From the NCBI GenBank assembly GCA_947175205.1, contig CAMWLS010000016.1:1-43151 (forward strand): a stretch of 43,151 nt of DNA. Reading direction: 5' to 3'. The position numbers and the translations under genes are program-made. Numbering within the stretch: position 1 is the first letter of the stretch; each line of letters opens with the position of its first letter. Below, piece after piece: positions 25,221 to 34,300 of the stretch. This stretch comes from an uncultured Porphyromonadaceae bacterium (lineage in GTDB: Bacteria; Bacteroidota; Bacteroidia; Bacteroidales; Muribaculaceae). The notes below the pieces were generated by a model. It was not told the DNA's origin. It made no database searches and saw nothing but the letters and a program-made list of their open reading frames with translations.

Positions 25221-27263
25221 ATGAAAAGATTTTTATTTCTTCTGGTAAGTATTATTACTGTCACCGGGGTTGAGGCAGTGAAGTTCACCGCCTCTCCCCT
25301 TGATGACGGGCGCAGCTGCTGCATTACCGGAATAGAGGAAGACCATGCCACGGTGTCAGGTGACCTGTCTGTTCCGCAGTCACTGTATCTGAACGGTAAG
25401 GTATATGAGGTAACCACCATTGCCATGGGTGCGCTGAATGACTTCCCTTATGTCACGCGTGTGATTATCCCGGCCAGTGTGACCAGAATAGGCCAGGTGA
25501 GTTACCAGTATGAATACTTTGAGACAGGTAATTTCTATAACTGCCCCATGCTCAGAGATTTCTATGTGGGCCAGACCAACCCCGAATTCAGTCATAACGG
25601 CCAGGGTATGCTTCTGGCACGTGAGGGTCAATATCTGCTGAGATGTCCGCAGGCGGTGACTCTGGACGGGGGGACACTCACAGTCCCGGCACAGGTGCAG
25701 AATATATGCCCGGGCGCTTTTAACGGCGTGTCAGCGCTGGTGACACTTGTCTTTGAGCATCTGAAAGAAATATATTATAACGGAGGGATAAACAGCTGTG
25801 TCAATCTCTCATCCATCCGGGTGAATAAGTCAGATTTCTTTACGGCAACTGATGGCGTACTATATCACAGGCAGGGAAGGCTGATAAGTTTCCCTCCCAA
25901 AAAGATGCTGGGGCAGTTTACCCTGCCGCAGAATATCACAGAAATAGGCTATATGGCCTTTGCAAATACGTTCTATCTGGCAGAGGTAAATTTCAATACC
26001 AAGCTTAACCGCATCAGAGAGTATGCCTTTTACCGTTCAAATGTAAAGCGCGTGAATGTTCCCGGCAGTGTCACGGAGATAGGAGAACATGCCTTTTCCG
26101 AGGCACCCCAGCTAAATTCCCTTACTTTCCGCTGCGGTCTGAACGAGATTCCCGCCGGAATGGCCGCAGGATGCCCCAAACTGGAAAAAGTGGAATATCA
26201 GAAGAGCAGTCCGCTAAAAATCAAGGCCGGCGCTTTCAAGAACTGCGAGAGCCTGACGGATTATCCCTTTACGGCGGCGTCATATCTGGCTGACTCCGTG
26301 TTTTACAATACCGGCTTTACGGAGGTTGTTTATGACGCCGGGAAACCTGCTGAGGACAGCTACAACAGCGGGTACTATATCTTTGGTGGCTGTAAGAATC
26401 TGAAGAAGATGGATTTTTCAGCCGTTGACTGCAATGAGAGCTCCTTTGTCCTGCCATGTAAGGTGGGTGATGGATGTACTGAGCTGACGGAGCTAATACT
26501 CGCGCGAGATACCTATATAGCCATTCCCAATGCCATGCAGGATGACTGGTACCCCTTCGGGAAACACTGCAAGCTTAAGAATATCCATGTTTATAGCTTC
26601 AGGAAGGCCCAGGAGCGCCCCGTGTTCCACTGGGGTAACGGTGGTACGGTGAAGCCTAATATCTATGTGCTCCGCAACGGCCTGGGGGCTGATGCACCCG
26701 CACCCACAGATAACTTATGCGCCGGTGACCAGTACACCACAGTCAAGCCCATCTACTACTACGAGAGCGTGCGTCCTGCACTGTCATATTCCACCGGTAA
26801 CGCCACTTTCTATATCCCCGGCGGAGCCATGGAGTTCTTCAGCGAGGCTCTTGACGCCGGCGCATATGTGGAAGAATTCTACCGTTTCAACCCCGGAACC
26901 GAGCCTGACGGCAGTCTGAGTGTGGCGCTGAAAGTGGTGTTCCCTGATATGGTAAAATTAGAGTCCATGAAGGTTAACGGGCAGATCTTTACTAATCTTC
27001 CTGACAACAATAACAAAGTTTACACCGGTATCCCGGCTCAGTATGTGACGGCCATAGAGATGAATTACACCGTCTTTGGGGTTCCTTTTACTACCACTTA
27101 TTCAGAGGGGGATTTCAATAGTGTGGATATGGCTGTAGCTGACAAAGACACAATGCCGGAGGTATATTATGACCTCCAGGGACGCCCTGTGGTCAGGCCG
27201 GTGGCAGGTAATCTTTATCTTAAACGCAGAGGAAACAATACGGTAAAAGAAGTTATGAGGTAA
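25221..27263 (+). CDS. BspA-like leucine-rich-repeat surface protein (paralogue 2)
   Basis: It is a paralogue of the gene 40 nt upstream, with the same order of parts: signal peptide (MKRFLFLLVSIITV), N-terminal beta region, BspA-type LRR units (IGYMAFANTFYLAEVNF, IREYAFYRSNVKRVNV, IGEHAFSEAPQLNSL), beta-rich C-terminal part and sorting-like tail (GNLYLKRRGNNTVKEVMR). By eye the LRR region is clearly diverged while the C-terminal region is much more alike. This suggests a conserved presentation domain carrying a variable binding face. The pair is probably one transcript ending at the hairpin 27299-27338. Confidence 0.88.
   Translation: MKRFLFLLVSIITVTGVEAVKFTASPLDDGRSCCITGIEEDHATVSGDLSVPQSLYLNGKVYEVTTIAMGALNDFPYVTRVIIPASVTRIGQVSYQYEYFETGNFYNCPMLRDFYVGQTNPEFSHNGQGMLLAREGQYLLRCPQAVTLDGGTLTVPAQVQNICPGAFNGVSALVTLVFEHLKEIYYNGGINSCVNLSSIRVNKSDFFTATDGVLYHRQGRLISFPPKKMLGQFTLPQNITEIGYMAFANTFYLAEVNFNTKLNRIREYAFYRSNVKRVNVPGSVTEIGEHAFSEAPQLNSLTFRCGLNEIPAGMAAGCPKLEKVEYQKSSPLKIKAGAFKNCESLTDYPFTAASYLADSVFYNTGFTEVVYDAGKPAEDSYNSGYYIFGGCKNLKKMDFSAVDCNESSFVLPCKVGDGCTELTELILARDTYIAIPNAMQDDWYPFGKHCKLKNIHVYSFRKAQERPVFHWGNGGTVKPNIYVLRNGLGADAPAPTDNLCAGDQYTTVKPIYYYESVRPALSYSTGNATFYIPGGAMEFFSEALDAGAYVEEFYRFNPGTEPDGSLSVALKVVFPDMVKLESMKVNGQIFTNLPDNNNKVYTGIPAQYVTAIEMNYTVFGVPFTTTYSEGDFNSVDMAVADKDTMPEVYYDLQGRPVVRPVAGNLYLKRRGNNTVKEVMR
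26761..26979 (+). repeat. near-identical tract shared with the upstream LRR paralogue, copy 2
   Basis: Partner of 24681-24899, at a constant offset of 2080 bp with no gaps. It encodes the segment from about YESVRPALSYSTGNATFY to LESMKVNG in the C-terminal region. Confidence 0.85.
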
Positions 27264-27298
27264 GTTAATATCTGTAGGACAAAACACACATCAGCGTG

Positions 27299-27338
27299 AG
27301 CGGTCCGGATGCCCCAGGGGGTAAACGGGCCGCTTTTT
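27299..27338 (+). terminator. intrinsic terminator after the LRR gene pair
   Basis: A 9-bp stem with one G-U pair (27299-27307 with 27326-27334) has an inner CCCC/GGGG pairing in its loop. It is followed by a T run at 27334-27338. It separates the LRR genes from the convergent menA. Confidence 0.78.
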
Positions 27339-27344
27339 CATTCC

Positions 27345-28232
27345 TCAGAGAGCTGCCATAATAAAGAAACAGAGAGCAAAGACAGACATAAGCATGGCTG
27401 TGCAGCCCAGCAGGGGTGTTAGTTCCGCTCCGGAGCGTTGTGACATGACACGGGCTATGGTGAGCGCTGCAAGCAGATAAGCCGCCGGCAGGAGCAGGAC
27501 AGCAGCTGAGGAAAATACATTCAGGAATGAAAACGCGGTGAGAGCGGCTGCGGCAAGGGCATTGAGGGCATAGAGACGCGGCATGTGGCGGGCACCCATA
27601 ATGACAGAGAGAGTATGCTTGTTCACGGCACGGTCCTCTTCTGTATCGCGGAAATTGTTAACAATCAGGACATTGGCACCCATGAACCCAATGGCCAGCG
27701 ATCCGGCTGCCACATTCCAGCTCCACGGACAGCCACAGAGCCAGGCGGTGAGGTTCACAGGCACCAGTCCGAAGAAGAAAATTACAGCCACCTCTCCCAA
27801 GCCGTGGTGCGAAAGCGGAAAGGGGCCGGTGCTATAAGCTAACAGGCCTACAGCTACGACCAGGCCCACCAGGATGAGCCACCATGGTCCGTAAAAGAGC
27901 AGACAGAGGCCAACAGCAGCGGCCAGAGCTATGGTGCCGTAAGTGGCTGAGAGCATGGCGGCCGGTGTAATATCGCCTTCTGTGACTCCTCGGCGGGGTC
28001 CCGTGCGGCCGGGGCGGTCCAGACCGTTGCGGAAGTCATAATACTCATTTGCAAAATTAGAGGCAATCTGTGCCAGGAGAGCAAATATAAGACACAGAAT
28101 GGCCGGAATCAGGCTAAAGCCACCGGCTGCAATGGCGTAGGCTATGCCTGTGATGACTCCGGCAACAGAAACCGGAAGAGTGCGCAGACGTAAGGCTTCA
28201 AGCCATGCGCTGAAGTGTGAGGGTGATGTCAT
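27345..28232 (-). CDS. menA: 1,4-dihydroxy-2-naphthoate polyprenyltransferase
   Basis: It attaches the isoprenoid chain to 1,4-dihydroxy-2-naphthoate in the inner membrane, giving demethylmenaquinone. It is a UbiA-superfamily protein of about eight helices. The prenyl-diphosphate-binding Asp motif is in NEYYDFRNGLDRPGRTGP, and a second Asp-rich loop is in VNNFRDTEEDRAVNKHTL. The frame is open to 28295, but I choose the ATG at 28232 (MTSPSHFSAW). It gives 295 residues, a normal size, and starts 4 nt after the histidine kinase stop. It is the last gene of the minus-strand run that also contains aroB. Confidence 0.93.
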   Translation of the reverse strand: MTSPSHFSAWLEALRLRTLPVSVAGVITGIAYAIAAGGFSLIPAILCLIFALLAQIASNFANEYYDFRNGLDRPGRTGPRRGVTEGDITPAAMLSATYGTIALAAAVGLCLLFYGPWWLILVGLVVAVGLLAYSTGPFPLSHHGLGEVAVIFFFGLVPVNLTAWLCGCPWSWNVAAGSLAIGFMGANVLIVNNFRDTEEDRAVNKHTLSVIMGARHMPRLYALNALAAAALTAFSFLNVFSSAAVLLLPAAYLLAALTIARVMSQRSGAELTPLLGCTAMLMSVFALCFFIMAAL

Positions 28233-28236
28233 AGCG

Positions 28237-29445
28237 TTAAACGGGAAGTTCAATACGGAAAACTGTTCCTTCACCCGGTGCTGAGTGGCGCACATAAATG
28301 CGGCCGTGATGATACTGCTGCACTATGCGCCTTGCCAGTGTCAGTCCCAGTCCCCAGCCGCGTTTCTTGGTGGTGAAACCTGGGTTGAAGATGCGTTTCT
28401 GGTTCTTGCGGGGAATTCCTTTTCCGGTGTCAGTTACGTCAATGTATATGCCCTTTCCCTGCTGGATGCCAGTGGTGACAGTAATGCTTCCTGAGCCGTC
28501 CATGGCGTCCACCGCGTTTTTTATCAAATTTTCCAGCACCCACTGGAACAGTGGCGGAGAACAGTTTATGACTGTGTCAGGGGGCGTGTCCGGGATGAAA
28601 GAGAGGCTGATGCGTCCTGAAATGCGGACGCTCATGTACTGTACAGCGCTTTCTATGATAGAGTTCAGGGGAGTAGACTCCAGTGTTGGGTCAGAGCCTA
28701 TCTTGCTGAAGCGTGAGGCAATGGTGCTGAGGCGCGTTACATCCTTGTTCATTTCTTCTACAGTGGTGCTGTCCACGCCCATATCAGGGAGTATTTCCAG
28801 CCATGCCATCAGTGAGGATATTGGTGTTCCCAGCTGATGAGCGGTTTCCTTGGAGAGTCCCACCCATACCTTGTTTTGTTCAGCTTTTTTTGTGGATAGA
28901 ACGGCAAAGTAAACTACTGCTATGAATGCGAGCATCACCACCAGCTGGATGTAAGGGAAGTAATTCAGGCGTTTGAGAAGTGTGGAGTCCTCATAATAAA
29001 GGTGCTGTGAGCTGTGCTCATCAATGGGGATGTGGATGACATTTGAGGTGTGTTTGAGTGCCTGCAGGCGGCGGGTGAGGAATTTCTCGTTCTCCGGGGA
29101 GAGTACTGTGATATTGGCAGAGTCCACCGGTTCCGGAAGCTGGAAATTTCTGTGCTGGAGGATGTTGCCCTCATCGTCAGTGAGCAGGACGGGGATATTG
29201 GTATTGCTCTCCAGTATGGACAAGGGGAAACTAATGTCCGGCATGTCCCAGGAGTCACCTTCACCGCTGCTGACTTTTATGATTTCCTTGGTTGCGTCAG
29301 CCCATATCTGCATACGGGCGCGTTCCTGCGCGGCCAGGTCTTTTACCAGTCCGTCAGTAATGTATAGGAACATGGCCACCACGGCAGCGGTGGAAATCAG
29401 AAAGAGCGCGCGCCCATGGCGGCGTATGTCAAGATTGAGTTTCAA
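28237..29445 (-). CDS. membrane sensor histidine kinase
   Basis: It is predicted to sense an envelope signal and autophosphorylate on His203, in the H box ETAHQLGTP. Two transmembrane helices (about 14-31 and 167-188) flank a periplasmic domain of about 135 residues with no family I can name. The ATPase part has the N box (VLENLIKNAVDAM), G1 (DTGKGIP) and G2 (GWGLGLTLARRIV). No response regulator gene is adjacent, so it is an orphan in this window. The start codon is TTG at 29445; there is no in-frame ATG upstream and the first internal Met is inside the first helix. A C8 tract lies 13 nt before the start. Confidence 0.9.
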   Translation of the reverse strand: MKLNLDIRRHGRALFLISTAAVVAMFLYITDGLVKDLAAQERARMQIWADATKEIIKVSSGEGDSWDMPDISFPLSILESNTNIPVLLTDDEGNILQHRNFQLPEPVDSANITVLSPENEKFLTRRLQALKHTSNVIHIPIDEHSSQHLYYEDSTLLKRLNYFPYIQLVVMLAFIAVVYFAVLSTKKAEQNKVWVGLSKETAHQLGTPISSLMAWLEILPDMGVDSTTVEEMNKDVTRLSTIASRFSKIGSDPTLESTPLNSIIESAVQYMSVRISGRISLSFIPDTPPDTVINCSPPLFQWVLENLIKNAVDAMDGSGSITVTTGIQQGKGIYIDVTDTGKGIPRKNQKRIFNPGFTTKKRGWGLGLTLARRIVQQYHHGRIYVRHSAPGEGTVFRIELPV

Positions 29446-29458
29446 AGTGGATAATGAT

Positions 29459-29466
29459 GGGGGGGG
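29459..29466 (-). other. C8 homopolymer (coding strand) before the histidine kinase start
   Basis: Eight G on the plus strand, read as C8 on the coding strand, lie in the 39-nt aroB-kinase gap, 13 nt from the kinase start codon, next to a further three C. Such tracts can change length by slippage. Here that would alter spacing or leader structure rather than the reading frame. Confidence 0.7.
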
Positions 29467-29484
29467 AGGGTTGTAGGAGTCTGT

Positions 29485-30597
29485 TCAGGCCAGCTTCATG
29501 AGAGTGCGGTAAGTGTCAAATGCGGTCTTTATACGGTCAGAGGAAACACTGCAGTCAATGACCGGCTCACCCACCCGGCGGAGGAGTGTGAAGTTAATGT
29601 CATCCGGGGATGTGTTTTTCTTGTCATTGCGCATGAAGTCTATGAGTTTGTCATATATCTGAGGTATAATGTCAAAGGCTCCGTAGTTTGTGAGGACATA
29701 GTCAGCCAGTTTCTTTACAATGCCATCATCCAGTCCCAACTCCATCTGAGAGAGAATGAGTTCCAGCACCAGTCCCCATGCCACTGCATATCCATGAGGC
29801 TCCGGAGAAAGGACTTCCATACCGTATGCCTCAATGGCGTGGGCCATGGTGTGACCCAGATTGAGAGCGTGGCGCAGGTTCCGGTCAGTGAAGTCCTGGC
29901 GGACGTAGCGGGCCTTAATCATGACGCTGTCTTCCAGCACTTTCATGAGTGCCTCACTGTTAAACCGGGGATATACCACGCTGAAGGACAGGAGCTCATC
30001 CAGCGTTTCCGTGCTGTCCAGGAGTCCGTGTTTAATGAGTTCAGCGTAGCCAGAGAGGAGTTGCTGCTGTGGCAGGGTGTTAAAGAACATGGTGGAGACA
30101 ATGACGGCCTCCGGCTCATTAAAGACTCCTATCTGGTTTTTTATTCCATTAAAGTTTATGGCTGTCTTACCGCCCACAGATGCGTCTACGGCAGCCAGGA
30201 GTGTGGTGGGGATGTTGATGACCTTTATTCCTCGCTTATAGGTGGCGGCTGCAAGACCGCCGAGATCGCTGACAAGGCCACCGCCCACGTTGATGAGGAC
30301 GCTGTTGCGTGAGGCGTTGCTGTCACTGAGCTGTTTCCATATGGCGGACAGAGCTTCAAGATTCTTATTCATGTCACCGGCCTTGGTGATAATGGCGGTG
30401 GCCTTAGCCACAGCAGAAGACTGAGCCTGCAGGAGGGGCATGACAAATGCCTGTGTGTTAACGTCCATAAGGACATAAACGGGAGGGTTTCCTAACTGTT
30501 CCACCATGCTGTCTATGGCCTCGGGAACGTGGTTTGTGAATACTATGCGGGGAGCCACTATAGAGGGCTGCTGTGTCTGGGAGCTGTTGGTTTCCAT
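29485..30597 (-). CDS. aroB: 3-dehydroquinate synthase
   Basis: It is the second shikimate-pathway enzyme, converting DAHP to 3-dehydroquinate with NAD and a divalent metal. The glycine-rich NAD segment is INVGGGLVSDLGG. It is followed by the typical TTLLAAVDASVGGKTAIN, the metal/substrate segment SGYAELIKHGLL and the ligand helix ALNLGHTMAHAIEA, then HGYAVAWG. The 370 residues are slightly above the usual 350-360, owing to a short Gln/Ser-rich N-terminus (METNSSQTQQPS). It lies between a HAD phosphatase (12 nt) and the histidine kinase (39 nt). Confidence 0.96.
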   Translation of the reverse strand: METNSSQTQQPSIVAPRIVFTNHVPEAIDSMVEQLGNPPVYVLMDVNTQAFVMPLLQAQSSAVAKATAIITKAGDMNKNLEALSAIWKQLSDSNASRNSVLINVGGGLVSDLGGLAAATYKRGIKVINIPTTLLAAVDASVGGKTAINFNGIKNQIGVFNEPEAVIVSTMFFNTLPQQQLLSGYAELIKHGLLDSTETLDELLSFSVVYPRFNSEALMKVLEDSVMIKARYVRQDFTDRNLRHALNLGHTMAHAIEAYGMEVLSPEPHGYAVAWGLVLELILSQMELGLDDGIVKKLADYVLTNYGAFDIIPQIYDKLIDFMRNDKKNTSPDDINFTLLRRVGEPVIDCSVSSDRIKTAFDTYRTLMKLA

Positions 30598-30609
30598 GAT
30601 GTGCGTTTG

Positions 30610-31365
30610 TCAGTTTTGATGGTTGTTCATAGAGTATAACAAATCAGGGAGGGATTGTTTACACTCCGGCATGGAATTAAAGACAATGTCAGCGCCGGCG
30701 TCAGCCAGTGCCTGCTTCTTTATGGGCCCGGTGACCACGGCAATGGTAAAGGCTCCGGAGGCGGCTGCGGCCTGTACTCCCAGAGGGGCGTTCTCTACGG
30801 CAATGGCCTGCCAGGGACAGACGGAAGCCTTGCTCATGCCCATAAGGAAGGGTTCAGGATGCGGCTTGCCTTGGCTGACGTCAAGAGCTGTTACACGCAT
30901 GCTGTCAGGGAAAGCCCCGTTGAAGTCAGAATTCACTTTTTCAAGCAGTGACAGCTGCCCTGAGCCGGTGACAAGGACTGTATTTATTCCATGACTGCGG
31001 AAAATGTCCACCATCTCAAGGGCGCCGGGCATGAGGGGCGCGGCAGGTTGCGCCGCAAAAAATTCTGATTTGCGTGCGTACAGCTCTTTTTTCTCCTGTT
31101 CTGTGGCGTGTCTGCCGCGGCAGCGGAGAAAGAGGCGATCAATGGTGGCGGCCCCGGTCATGCCTTCAGACATGAAAATTTCTTCTTCTGAGCACTGAAG
31201 ATGGTTTTCAGCGCACATGGCCATCCAGGCGCGAGCGTGACGTGGCATGCTGTCATAGAGTGTGCCGTCCATGTCAATGAGAGCGGCAGCGGGTGCCAGG
31301 CGCTTATAACCGGTGCGTTGGAGATAAGCAGACACGGCTTTATGGAATATGTGATTCATGTGCAT
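30610..31365 (-). CDS. HAD-superfamily hydrolase, beta-phosphoglucomutase-like
   Basis: Motif I is LIDMDGTLYDS (nucleophile Asp in DMDGT). The cap domain is helical. Motif II is TVLVTGSGQ, motif III includes GKPHPEPFLMG, and motif IV is AVENAPLGVQAA. This places it in subfamily IA, whose members act on sugar phosphates or related phosphomonoesters; the substrate cannot be read from sequence. Two starts are possible: ATG 31365, or ATG 31359, which forms an ATGA overlap with the end of the AsmA-family gene. The second is attractive for translational coupling. Confidence 0.88.
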   Translation of the reverse strand: MHMNHIFHKAVSAYLQRTGYKRLAPAAALIDMDGTLYDSMPRHARAWMAMCAENHLQCSEEEIFMSEGMTGAATIDRLFLRCRGRHATEQEKKELYARKSEFFAAQPAAPLMPGALEMVDIFRSHGINTVLVTGSGQLSLLEKVNSDFNGAFPDSMRVTALDVSQGKPHPEPFLMGMSKASVCPWQAIAVENAPLGVQAAAASGAFTIAVVTGPIKKQALADAGADIVFNSMPECKQSLPDLLYSMNNHQN

Positions 31366-34300
31366 GGCTTTTCTCTGAGAAGGGGTGTTTCTTTGAATAT
31401 CACCGCTGAGGTCTCAGCCGGTTTGTGTGAAGATTTTTTCTTTTTCTCCGGTTCCCTGGGGGTGTCCGTTGCGGCGGGAAGGGGCTCAGGGATGAGTCCT
31501 TCCTTGATGAGTGCCAGTGAGTCAGCATGGGTCAGCGAATCTGTTTCAAGGTCAATAGCTGCTGCTGTGGGGCGTGTGTTTAAAGTCAGATGGTTAAAGC
31601 GGGAGTTGCGGACGCCCCTGCTGAAGACTTTCTCTATCTGGTCAATGAGGTTAATGCGTGTTGTGTCAGCAATGCGGGTGTGCGCCAGGGCATTTTTTTC
31701 ATTGAAGCGTGAGCGGCCCAGGCGTATCTTGTGGTGCTCAGGATTTCCCTTTATGTTTATGCCGAATTTGAAGGGTATGGGAGACTTGAGTACGGCTATG
31801 TGGTAGTCAAAGTTCATATTGAGGTCATTGTAACCCTGGACTCCGAGGCGGTAACGGTCAATGTCAAAGATGAATGGGAAGACGTGAAGGACATCATCCT
31901 GCACCATCAGCTGGACGCTCATGTGGTCAATGACGTTGCGGTTCTTGTCCTTGAACATGAGCCATTTGCCAATGATGCGGTAAGTCTCCGGATCAATAAA
32001 GACCAGTTTGTTTCCTTCCAGACGTACCACGGCGTGAAGGGTGGGCATGTTGAAGTCCATGTTGGGTTTGAGGTCCACGGTGGCAGCAATGTCAGCGTCA
32101 ATGATGCCTTCAAAGCCGCGCATCAGGGGCATCACGGAGTCAATGGCGGGTACCAGATGCAGGAAGCGCTCAATGTTAAAGTCATTTACCTGCATGCCGA
32201 AACCAAAGCGGAGGTCTGTGGGGTCAGGTGCGGCGTAAAGTGCTGAGAGTGTGAGGTCTCCCAGCTCAGTGGAGCCCCGGAGATTATGGAGATTCAGGGC
32301 CCCGTCAAAAATGAGGAGGTCTCCGCTGAAGTCATGGAGGGCTATGTCAGAGTAGAGGATGTTGGAGGCGCGGGCCTTTATTTCCACATCCACGTTGAGG
32401 GGTATCAGGAGTGGAGCGCTGTTGTCAGGGGCATTTTCCACATAGCGTCCTATTTTTTCATCAAGTTCATCCTCAGAGGCTCCTTCTGTGATGCTGAAGG
32501 TTTCCTTGTCCTTGCGCTGGGAGTAAGCGTTTCCGGCAAATGTGGCCGCGGCCAGCTGGTTTACGTCCACGGTGTCAGAAAGCAAGTCAAAGTGTACTCT
32601 CAGGGGCTGGCGTCCACTGCGTGAGGTAAAGGCGCGTTTCATATTGGTCACGCGTCCTGAGAGGAGAAAATCAGAGTGCCCGGCCTTATACTGGATGTCC
32701 TTGAGCACGAGGGAGTCATTGGTAAAGGCCACGTTAAAGTTCTTTATGCGGTTACGCAGGGGGAAGTATGGGGAGAACATGCCGGCACGCGATGCCTTGA
32801 GTGTTCCGGAGATTTCCCATTCCTTGAGTAAGCGGCGGAAACCGCGGCTTGCTCCCCAGTCAATTATTTCATTATCACCGCTGACCAGTTCAGGGTGTAC
32901 GCGCGGATATCGCTTATGAGAGCGTCTGTGACGCTCCAGCGCAAGGATGTAAACGGAGTCACGGGGGATGTCAGGATAAATCCTTTTGAGAGAATCAGCG
33001 GTGTGGGAAATGGCTTTCTGACGCTCAGTGAGGGGCAGACGTTCCATGGTGGCGTCAATGTGCGGGTCACGCAGCAGCAGGCGTGTGTCACGTGTGCCTG
33101 CGCTGAGCTGTGATATGTCCATGTTCAGCTTAATGAGCGGCAGCCGTCTGTTGGAGGGGTTACGCTGAAGCACCAGGTAACCGGAGATGGCTTTTGAGAC
33201 CATGCCGGCTGAGTCAGCTATGTCAATCACGGTGAGGCGTTCCAGTTTCAGTGTGGCACCCAGAGGAATGATACGTGATGTGTCAGCTCCGCGGCGCTTG
33301 TTGGAGGTTCCCACTCCCATGAAGAGGTCTGTTGCGTTTACTGCCACATCTCCGTGGAGGAAATTTATGGAGTCAATGGTAATGGAGGCGGTGAGAAGGC
33401 TGTCAGCCTTAATACCGGACTCTTTGTGGATAAATTTGTCAGCTGTACCGAAATGAAAGCGTGCTTTATGGATGTATGCCATATTTACAGTATCCGCTGA
33501 GAGCCAGTAAAGGCCCCGGGCTTCAATTTCACCCGTGACCTTTAGCTTGTGTATCCTGTCCGGTGTCAACATGGACGGGGAACCGTCCACGTCAACATTA
33601 CCTTCCAGTTTTCCTGAGACATATCCGTCCAGCATTTTTTTTATGGGCGGCGGTAATTTTTCTAAATCTGAGGTACCTTCAATGTGTCCTTTGAAATGCG
33701 GGTCTGATACAGGATGTGTTAATGTTCCGTTCAGATTAAGGTCTGTGGCGTCTCCGCTCATGGTGGCGCCTCTTATGTTCACTGAGGCCGCATCAAGGTT
33801 ATTTCCGCGAAGAGTGATTTCTACATCCGCGCTGACATCTGTAAGGCGGGTGTCCTCAAGACTTAGAGAGCAGGGTTCAATAACCGCTCTGGCTGTGGCA
33901 TACGGGATGGTGTCCACGTCAATGACGTACGGGCGGTCAAAGGCCACATCCAGCTTTAGCTTACCGTCAGTCTCTATCCGTGGAATTTCAAAAGCTTCAA
34001 ACACTTCTTCCGGAACCATGGCCAGTACCTGGCTGAAACTTATGGGGTCCATGCTCAGATTAACTGTGTTTAGGGTGAGGTTTTCAGCAAGGGTCATGGT
34101 GGTGTTTATGGTTCCTGACAGCAGACCCATAATGTTTATCTTGAAGTCTGACAGGCCCAGATGGCGCGGATGCTGAATGTCCCACTGAATGTTTCCGTTC
34201 ACGCTGAAGGGTATTTTTTCAAGCGGTGAGCCTTCCATGAGCGGTGTGGATATGTTACCGCGCATATCAAAGGTGTACAGGGGTGCTCCGTTGCCGTCCA

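Noticed and set aside
28325-28837. 170-residue plus-strand frame opposite the histidine kinase
   Set aside because: The minus strand encodes clear H, N and G boxes over the same bases; the plus frame has no domain.
33535-34176. 213-residue plus-strand frame opposite the AsmA-like gene
   Set aside because: Serine/methionine-rich shadow without a family; the minus-strand protein is continuous.
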